Positions 61,901 to 64,000 of a stretch of DNA of 64,000 nucleotides are shown in pieces; positions within the stretch are counted from its first letter, which is position 1, and the number at the start of each line of letters is the position of its first letter. Under the pieces are notes generated by a model that was given only the letters and a program-made list of their open reading frames with translations, was not told the origin of the DNA and ran no database searches. Location: contig OW387140.1 of the NCBI GenBank assembly GCA_936440205.1, positions 21,511,659 to 21,575,658 on the forward strand, written 5' to 3'. A program made the position numbers and the translations under genes. Source of the stretch: Lepidonotus clava (Eukaryota > Annelida > Polychaeta > Phyllodocida > Polynoidae).

Positions 61901-63427
61901 TTATGAACGAGTTTGGTGTGTTTAATTATATGTTATCATACATGCCCATAACATCGGTTTAATTGGCCCGATAAAAACATCTCTCATCCTATTAGCAGCA
62001 TTTCTACTTTCCCCTTCCCTATTTAAGATGGTCTCCCTTATGTGTGCCAACAAATACCATTTCCTCATACCTATATGTAACCAATGAAATGCAAAACAAT
62101 AATGGTTATGCGTTAGATATTGACATAAAGGTAGATGATGCCTGGAACTAATACCGCACACAATCGATATCAAGCATGCAATGGTAAGCCACCCAACAAA
62201 GCTGCTATATTTTTCTTTTCGGAACCTTAAAGAAAATTGTATGATGATCTTTGAATTGATGAGAGGCCCATCAGCTTCCATCAAAGTTTACAATGGTGCT
62301 ACCCTAGAGTGAGAACACACACCCCTGCTGTCCCCGCCCCTCCCTCGTCGTATAACTCTACAGCTGCTCTAATGGACAGTGTCCATAGAGACTTCTTTTA
62401 TATGCAAATGTCCAGCTGCATGCATGAGTCCTCAGTAAGTCAAATTTCCGTGCTAATGCCTCATCGTTTCCTTAGATGACTGTAACGAGACGATGGGGTA
62501 CCTGCCGTGCATGAGCGGAAGCTGCTACCTCAAGACGCAGCGATGTGACGGCACGCGCCAATGTCTGGACGGCCAGGACGAGATGGGATGTGAGTGAATT
62601 TATTATCAGAACTATTTATCCCGATTAAGGGTACAATGCTGAGATATGTTCTACAAATTGTTCATCAATCTTGATACGTATTATACATGTATATTCATCT
62701 GATGTAGACAGGTGGACATACAGACCGTTCACTTATAGATTGGAACGTCCCCTGTCTAGCTGAACACATGCGTAATTACTCTTATAGGTATAACCCTAGC
62801 TCTAGTTCACAATTAAAACTATGTGTAATTATGTGAATAATTACGATATCGGTTCTATGTTAAATATACCCTTTCATTCAACAGTACTCTCTCTTATCCA
62901 TTCGCTCACAATTTCAGGGGACTGCATGTGTACATCCCAGTTGATTAGGAAAGGTCTGCAAAAGGTCATAGGCACTTAGGCATTTTGCCTCAATGCAAAC
63001 ATTTTTTTGGAGATGCGATTGCCAAGTGTCTGAGTGCGTATTCCTTATTACAATAACTGATTCAGGAGACACTGCTTTTGATCAGTTTTGCTCAGAATGA
63101 AAAACTGATACAAAGAAAATCCAGCGTCGCACAGACAAGAGCTATAGGCCTATATTGTAGCCATTAATGTGAAGTTGAATAAATTGATTGAAAAAAAATC
63201 ATGCTCATGCACAGACTCTGGTCCTTTTTGCAACAAGGCACTTTGTTTTGATTGATAATATAGTCCCTGACAATTGACCCTGGTGTAATGATCTAATTAA
63301 CCTTGTTTTTTCCGGCAGGTGTGTACCCCGTCAAGGAGATCTACACCCCGCCCAAGCGGCGCCTGTCCCTTCTCACCCGGCACTTCTACCGCATGGGCCG
63401 CTGGGTGTGGGGCTCCCACTTCGTCAT
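40845..63427 (+). CDS. Mcr: Alpha-2-macroglobulin/complement family protein with LDLa module, Mcr-like (5' half, 19 exons)
   Basis: Exons: 40845-40957, 43923-44106, 45905-46073, 46452-46522, 47939-47993, 48349-48422, 48726-48765, 49701-49785, 50807-50930, 52215-52442, 53287-53466, 53953-54060, 59540-59602, 60171-60356, 60860-61009, 61477-61614, 61847-61895, 62476-62589, 63319-63427. All borders are GT/AG with matching phase, giving 746 codons plus two bases and no internal stop. Residues 1-23 form a signal peptide. Then come MG-type beta domains: MG1 about 38-130, MG2 about 139-235, MG3 about 237-350, MG4 about 350-440, MG5 about 441-560, MG6 from about 560. A six-cysteine LDLa module lies at 675-711. 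About ten N-glycosylation sequons fit a secreted or surface protein. LDLa inside an A2M scaffold is typical of Drosophila Mcr (septate junctions, opsonisation, autophagy signalling). Family members run 1400-1800 residues, so the thioester-region half lies beyond the window. Family certain, Mcr orthology likely. Confidence 0.92.
42055..42165. repeat. Poly-C tract and possible worn MITE end in Mcr intron 1
   Basis: CAGGGGTGGATGCAGG at about 42063 resembles the CAGTGGCGGATCCAGG ends seen in introns 8 and 9. A poly-C run follows at about 42139. No opposite end is visible. The rest of intron 1 (40958-43922) shows nothing recognisable. Confidence 0.3.
43923..44106 (+). CDS. Mcr: Mcr-like exon 2: MG1 domain
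   Basis: Starts after CTCCCTCAG. Codes the typical family opening SYFITSPKVIRPDHIVQ, a long GC-rich block ending VVQLK. Donor AAG then GTGGGG, a little weak at +4. Confidence 0.88.
44107..45904 (+). other. Mcr-like intron 2
   Basis: AT-rich with a poly-C/pyrimidine tract at about 44408-44435. Open frames here have no family signature. Confidence 0.7.
45905..46073 (+). CDS. Mcr: Mcr-like exon 3: end of MG1, start of MG2
   Basis: Codes IPANAQPGNYTLRVEG through QLSVLIQPIRPFFCQGQ, which corresponds to the family's 'IQTDKPIYKPGQ' strand opening MG2. Two sequons (NYT, NET). Ends in phase 1. Confidence 0.9.
46452..46522 (+). CDS. Mcr: Mcr-like exon 4: MG2
   Basis: Codes VHFRVMPVENN then SGSMDVYII, matching the family's 'V.FRV...D....' strand. 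Donor ATC then GTAAGT, phase 0. Confidence 0.88.
47656..47824. mobile_element. Palindromic MITE, GGGGCCTT family, copy B (Mcr intron 4)
   Basis: GGGGTCTTCCATTAGGTACA pairs with TACATACTTAACGGAAGGTC. Centre words (CATTTTAAGAATTTCTGACCC, TGCATTAGATTTATA) match those of copy A at 8896-9053 in order. The poly-C has expanded to about 13. Confidence 0.78.
47939..47993 (+). CDS. Mcr: Mcr-like exon 5: MG2
   Basis: A small exon coding DATQNIVKRWLSMQTNAG, the 'DP.GN.I..W' strand equivalent of A2M proteins. Acceptor CTTTCCAG, phase 1 donor. Confidence 0.88.
48349..48422 (+). CDS. Mcr: Mcr-like exon 6: MG2
   Basis: Codes VLELEYPLSDQPKFGMWQIK, the family's 'F.LS..P..G.W.I' signature. Donor TTT then GTGAGT. 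Confidence 0.9.
48726..48765 (+). CDS. Mcr: Mcr-like exon 7: end of MG2
   Basis: A 40-nt exon coding GHEYVKEFEVIEF, equal to the family's 'F.VEEYVLPKFEV' edge. Donor T then GTAAGT. Confidence 0.85.
48766..49700 (+). other. Mcr-like intron 7 with GC-richer patch
   Basis: A GC-richer patch at about 49105-49205 includes GGCTGCCATGTTGACTG. It could be a repeat fragment. No exon frame fits between exons 7 and 8. Confidence 0.4.
49701..49785 (+). CDS. Mcr: Mcr-like exon 8: start of MG3
   Basis: Codes ATYIDVNVSMPLYHIADDYG IAGTVMA. Acceptor TTCTCTCAG, donor GCCAA then GTAAG, phase 2. Confidence 0.85.
50033..50196. mobile_element. MITE with CAGTGGCGGATCCAG-like ends (Mcr intron 8)
   Basis: CAATAGTGGCAGATCCAGC at the left pairs imperfectly with CTTAATCCGCCCCTGTACTG at the right. 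It is the same end type as the intron 9 element. No clear target-site duplication, and the arms are diverged. Confidence 0.55.
50807..50930 (+). CDS. Mcr: Mcr-like exon 9: MG3
   Basis: Codes MSISQVARGNITYTAEIRLP and ends near KRETRY. An NMS sequon is created across the exon 8/9 junction, and NIT follows. Donor TAT then GTGAGT. Confidence 0.87.
51766..51915. mobile_element. MITE, 150 bp, with 5-bp target duplication ACATG (Mcr intron 9)
   Basis: The left CAACGGCGGATCCAGAGATT pairs with the right CTAAATCCGCTACTG. ACATG occurs immediately on both sides (51761-51765 and 51916-51920). G-rich and C-rich inner arms are complementary. Ends of this CAGTGGCGGATCCAG type are common in invertebrate MITEs. 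The superfamily was not assigned. Confidence 0.75.
52215..52442 (+). CDS. Mcr: Mcr-like exon 10: MG3/MG4
   Basis: Codes FPGTSDFMFTMEELKTANGG, then an EHEVYVEAYVFDWFTVQG strand, then AVKLVLLGDASRTFKPNQVF, the well-conserved opening of MG4. Donor TAT then GTAAGT. Confidence 0.92.
52720..52855. repeat. GC-rich repeat fragment and poly-C in Mcr intron 10
   Basis: GGGAGGGGCGCC, CAGCGCCCCTCCAGGGCC and a 15-base C-run resemble internal parts of MITEs of the intron 8/9 type, but the ends are not recognisable. Confidence 0.35.
53287..53466 (+). CDS. Mcr: Mcr-like exon 11: MG4
   Basis: Codes FAVRHMDGTPLNRPRRVVTV and ends HFRHSPTDRDTSFSLV. Acceptor TTTCTGCAG, donor GTG then GTGAGT. Confidence 0.9.
53953..54060 (+). 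CDS. Mcr: Mcr-like exon 12: end of MG4
   Basis: Codes AWYDAMESDQVDVMFYRHYS and ends TTSTTQPE. Donor GAG then GTCAGT, a weaker donor. The following intron 12 (5479 bp) holds the Ngaro-like element and would be only about 410 bp without it. Confidence 0.9.
54452..54570 (-). repeat. Split repeat B2 of the Ngaro-like element
   Basis: 119 bp, starting CAGGACAAAACACCAACTGC on the plus strand. Identical by eye to 54914-55032 (B1). It forms the 3' terminus of the element and abuts host intron DNA. Confidence 0.95.
54612..54913 (-). repeat. Split repeat A2 of the Ngaro-like element
   Basis: 302 bp, identical by eye to A1 at 59219-59520. It lies directly against B1 (54914). A 41-bp stretch (54571-54611) found nowhere else in the window separates it from B2. 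Confidence 0.95.
55024..55869 (-). CDS. Ngaro-like element: tyrosine recombinase
   Basis: About 280 codons from the first ATG of this frame. Catalytic features of the phage-integrase fold are visible: an Arg in the GFATFLRQSNLL region, the HSLRRSAAQ box (H-x-x-R), and HGTW followed by the Tyr in INTYVPT. The frame ends within repeat B1. The enzyme is expected to insert a circular cDNA by site-type recombination, consistent with the absence of a target duplication. Confidence 0.92.
   Translation of the reverse strand: MLKYNRPLLTPTILDILLYTQFLANSYKSPATVKNYISGAKSFLVTQGADISQFASPILQNVFRGIARLSNHVPAPAPAIPLSYIKATCDLLQTLGRDARVARAAILMGFATFLRQSNLLYSPGPAARHCLRRADVIQEGNILWVNINSSKTIHTPASRVAVPVYPTNGPHCPVTAWLNYTKDSFTLPEMPAFMLSDGTPLTPHKLNAYLRTVLQTLNFEQSQKVTVHSLRRSAAQACAARGATQDSLMKHGTWSSMAINTYVPTRLYTNVPDIIATMFGQ
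55986..57848 (-). CDS. Ngaro-like element: reverse transcriptase/RNase H
   Basis: About 620 codons. RT blocks appear in order: KRVIIDLSFPQGASVNDG, KSDLTRAYRQLRVDP, the catalytic LAYVDDFCG and WLGLLFDS. An RNase H domain follows, with the acidic positions visible in IECDACLRGGGGF, ISQLEAMN, IKMDNMATV and LADALSRSG. The family makes cDNA without an integrase, using a tyrosine recombinase instead. The 'LADALSR' ending is typical of DIRS/Ngaro RNase H. Confidence 0.93.
   Translation of the reverse strand: MLTLPEPTRHGTTNLTEEARGAEEAETAQTDQVLTEGNVAPLKIAPSQYTQQIDKWWPMPSAAAQAVAPYHMKLYYDVRLSKLPNYMSVRRQVPSELNCDMWDYLLTDYHDNDIVQFLRFGWPVSYTAAKPPVSTESNHASARRNSAAVDAFILKELGKNALLGPFQDPPFSPWSQVSPLMTRDKPGESGKRVIIDLSFPQGASVNDGIPRQFSQGEENSYQLPTALDLADLLLQAGPGAYMWKSDLTRAYRQLRVDPLDYPLLGIKHKGLYYVDICPSFGCRASSAAQQRVSNAVTHLMSRDHHKVLAYVDDFCGIATTHAEAVTSYIRFQNLTGELGLKLAPDKTIPPSTRMEWLGLLFDSVNMTITIPQEKLAQVIEEARAWLRRTWATKQQVQSLLGKLNHISQCVRPARKFMARMLATLRDAYDKPRVEITAEFRQDVAWFAKFAESTNGKVLVEPILPIKVIECDACLRGGGGFSEEHFYSMEYDDEVASMYHISQLEAMNLIVAVKTLLPPTLRNTRILIKMDNMATVYVLMTGRTRDTVLAACARELWLISATQHLDFLIQHVPGEQLTLADALSRSGFNEHLCSKARSLVSERNLSRVKPVSLNDVLTIGL
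57905..59248 (-). CDS. Ngaro-like element: Gag-like ORF1
   Basis: An open frame of about 430-447 codons in first position. The N-terminal half is rich in Thr, Pro, Gln and Ala. The C-terminal part carries a Cys/His cluster (CKFFQTGTCSFKVHH, then CTYCLANKCEF and HSHKGC) like the nucleic-acid-binding end of DIRS-order Gag proteins. The start of the frame lies within repeat A1. It is part of the inserted element, not of the host gene. Confidence 0.8.
   Translation of the reverse strand: MARDEALHDNSDDHYYSEDMAQRCTRSAAPPVTDTQQGRQNTPIRKKPTVASNAQAIATLTEKITGVDSQLVSMSQLLTQIVTNTTTSSSVEENSIVNSPAPVNNPVPSSIPTTRPTADMSHAWPNTQQPPTTQVPNHEAMYAPLQGQTARARHHTTGTAGAHMVNPPPVGGWTSHAPVFTAQLPGHLGPAQATAQIPAAPLPTQNINPWDYPPTLQDLETDPTLTKRVAEALQAVTTPFSTLSGKHAQFSHHLITRGPKKQKTNLGELSMSEYLWGFLQIIKSKETGNTDVPYMLNHLENIIEDSTLYEWPGVRAWSEEVCSRVSQGRLRWTDLYLIDRLQTQISHAKLLSGSSPATTGSTVHTHKVLEMSDEVKAAKPGPPCKFFQTGTCSFKVHHVQNGYRQLHICTYCLANKCEFQNHSHKGCKTKKFNNERKDKGQDAGFGN
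59219..59520 (-). repeat. Split repeat A1 of the Ngaro-like element
   Basis: The 5' terminal repeat of the element on the minus strand. Probably holds its promoter. Its outer end ACCCCACAAT abuts GTAACCTC of the host intron, 19 bases before exon 13. Confidence 0.95.
59540..59602 (+). CDS. Mcr: Mcr-like exon 13: MG5 start
   Basis: Codes VDKYMVFTVTTNTFTDKIYF L, the family's 'F.V.S......Y.V' strand. The acceptor TTTTTTCCAG begins almost at the edge of the inserted element. Confidence 0.88.
60171..60356 (+). CDS. Mcr: Mcr-like exon 14: MG5
   Basis: Codes SSGNIVTSGILDM through MIPECHMVVWHIQKGEVIAD and SLNFFVNGT. 'GNIV' and 'GE.IADSL.F.V' are strong A2M/TEP signatures at this point. Confidence 0.93.
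60860..61009 (+). CDS. Mcr: Mcr-like exon 15: MG6
   Basis: Codes VEIRFNRGKDFTGNTVELTG then SSFIGAQVMDYELW, the 'P.S.VG..AVD.SV' segment of MG6. Donor GAC then GTGAGT. Confidence 0.92.
61477..61614 (+). CDS. Mcr: Mcr-like exon 16: MG6
   Basis: Codes IIRELDTFEPHVNKSFEYTW and HFPAPNYGVDANTTFE, with NKS and NTT sequons. Acceptor TGATAG is pyrimidine-poor near its end. Confidence 0.85.
61847..61895 (+). CDS. Mcr: Mcr-like exon 17: linker to LDLa
   Basis: Codes YAGLLVLTDANVTRIY, matching the 'AGL..LTD' end of MG6 before the bait/anaphylatoxin position. Donor C then GTAAGT. Confidence 0.87.
61896..62475 (+). other. Mcr-like intron 17
   Basis: No repeat or exon was seen. A minus-strand frame of 120 codons here matches no family. 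Confidence 0.6.
62476..62589 (+). CDS. Mcr: Mcr-like exon 18: LDL-receptor class A module
   Basis: Six cysteines spaced as in LDLa, the last completed by the first bases of exon 19. CDG, then LDGQDE and a final C supply the usual calcium-binding acidic residues. The module sits where A2M carries its bait region. Phase 1 on both sides, as expected of a shuffled module. Confidence 0.93.
62590..63318 (+). other. Mcr-like intron 18
   Basis: AT-rich. Nothing recognised. Confidence 0.6.
63319..63427 (+). CDS. Mcr: Mcr-like exon 19: post-LDLa segment
   Basis: Codes VYPVKEIYTPPKRRLSLLTR then MGRWVWGSHFV. The basic PPKRR could be a protease-sensitive loop. The 'W.W....V' strand resembles the segment before 'DG...' in Mcr and TEPs. 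Donor CAT then GTAGGT, phase 2. The next exon lies beyond the window or in its last 570 bases, where none was seen. Confidence 0.85.
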
Positions 63428-63725
63428 GTAGGTACACGTTTATGTCAGGGTCTGGTTTATAAAAGTACACATTAATATTGGCATTATGGTTCGTGGGTGG
63501 TTAGTGAGTTGGGACGTGAAATGACAGTGCAATGTAGACGAGAAGATGACCTACCTGTCCCGGGGCTCCCTGTACAAAGGTCCGTGGTATGTCCTGCCAG
63601 CGGTGCCCTCACTCCCTCACAGAAGCCCTTTTGCTGGTACCTTGCGGTTACTATGTTTGCTCATCGGTACCAGCGTAATGACCTCAGGTTTAAAATCAAC
63701 ATGTAGTTTTGTATAAGAGGGCGTG

Positions 63726-63900
63726 AGCCCGATGGCGTAGCGGATAGAATACACGCCTGCCATGCGTGAGGTCCGGGGTTCAAACCTTGGAAAGTTTGTG
63801 ACAAAGACGTTCGACGAAACGACGCTCGGGCAAGGGCTTGCATCGACAAAGACAAGCACAGACGATGACAGTGGTCTCACTACAAACAGCCACACCTTCG
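63726..63900 (+). mobile_element. tRNA-Gly-like SINE head in Mcr-like intron 19
   Basis: GATGGCGTAGCGGATAGAAT (box A region), a CGCCTGCCATGCG anticodon-arm-like stem and loop with GCC in the anticodon position, and GGGGTTCAAACC (box B) give a clear tRNA-Gly(GCC)-like body at about 63726-63795. The acceptor and T stems are imperfect, and about 100 bases of unrelated sequence follow (GACGTTCGACGAAACGACGC). A SINE head is therefore likelier than a working tRNA gene. The 3' end is not defined. Confidence 0.55.
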
Positions 63901-64000
63901 ACCGCCAAGTGAACTCTGAACTAAGGAATTAGTGACTAAGCACAATACTTTTTGCAGTTGTTAGTGTGTCCCCCTCCTTCATTTCTGATGCTTTTACATA

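Noticed and set aside
40845-63427. Complement C3 instead of Mcr
   Set aside because: No anaphylatoxin six-cysteine domain and no RxxR alpha/beta cleavage site appear where C3 has them. An LDLa module is there instead.

Overview
The window reads as nuclear DNA of a marine invertebrate animal. It is AT-rich, most of it is noncoding, and it is full of short palindromic transposons and tRNA-derived SINEs. It also holds a tyrosine-recombinase retrotransposon and one many-exon gene whose exons are GC-rich against AT-rich introns. The exact phylum cannot be read from the sequence. The gene content and a SINE ending in an AACC tail fit a lophotrochozoan best, or a non-vertebrate deuterostome. There is no bacterial gene layout, rRNA or CRISPR array.

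The central feature lies at 40845-63427 on the plus strand. It is the 5' half of an alpha-2-macroglobulin/complement-family gene. Nineteen exons with GT/AG borders and matching phases give 746 codons and two extra bases. They encode a signal peptide, a run of macroglobulin (MG) domains and then a six-cysteine LDL-receptor class A module. That order is the mark of Drosophila Mcr (macroglobulin complement-related, the TEP/CD109 branch). The 3' half, where a thioester or its remnant would be, lies beyond the window. About 90-180 bp upstream of the ATG is a cluster of four GATA motifs.

Intron 12 of this gene holds an apparently whole Ngaro-like (DIRS-order) retrotransposon at 54452-59520, antisense to the host gene. 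It carries Gag-like, RT/RNase H and tyrosine recombinase frames between split direct repeats that look identical. Its edge lies 19 bases from the splice acceptor of exon 13.

The left part (1-40600) is repeat-rich intergenic DNA. It contains a 3.4-kb foldback element with arms of about 640 bp and a second inverted pair of about 2 kb. It also contains several palindromic MITE families, some present twice and one also found in an Mcr intron, a MITE nest at 15.6-16.2 kb, three types of tRNA-derived SINE and microsatellites. Two isolated minus-strand first exons are proposed there. One is a GC-rich signal-peptide exon at 25867-26116. The other is a short exon at 28726-28786 that could encode a mitochondrial presequence. 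Their downstream exons were not found.
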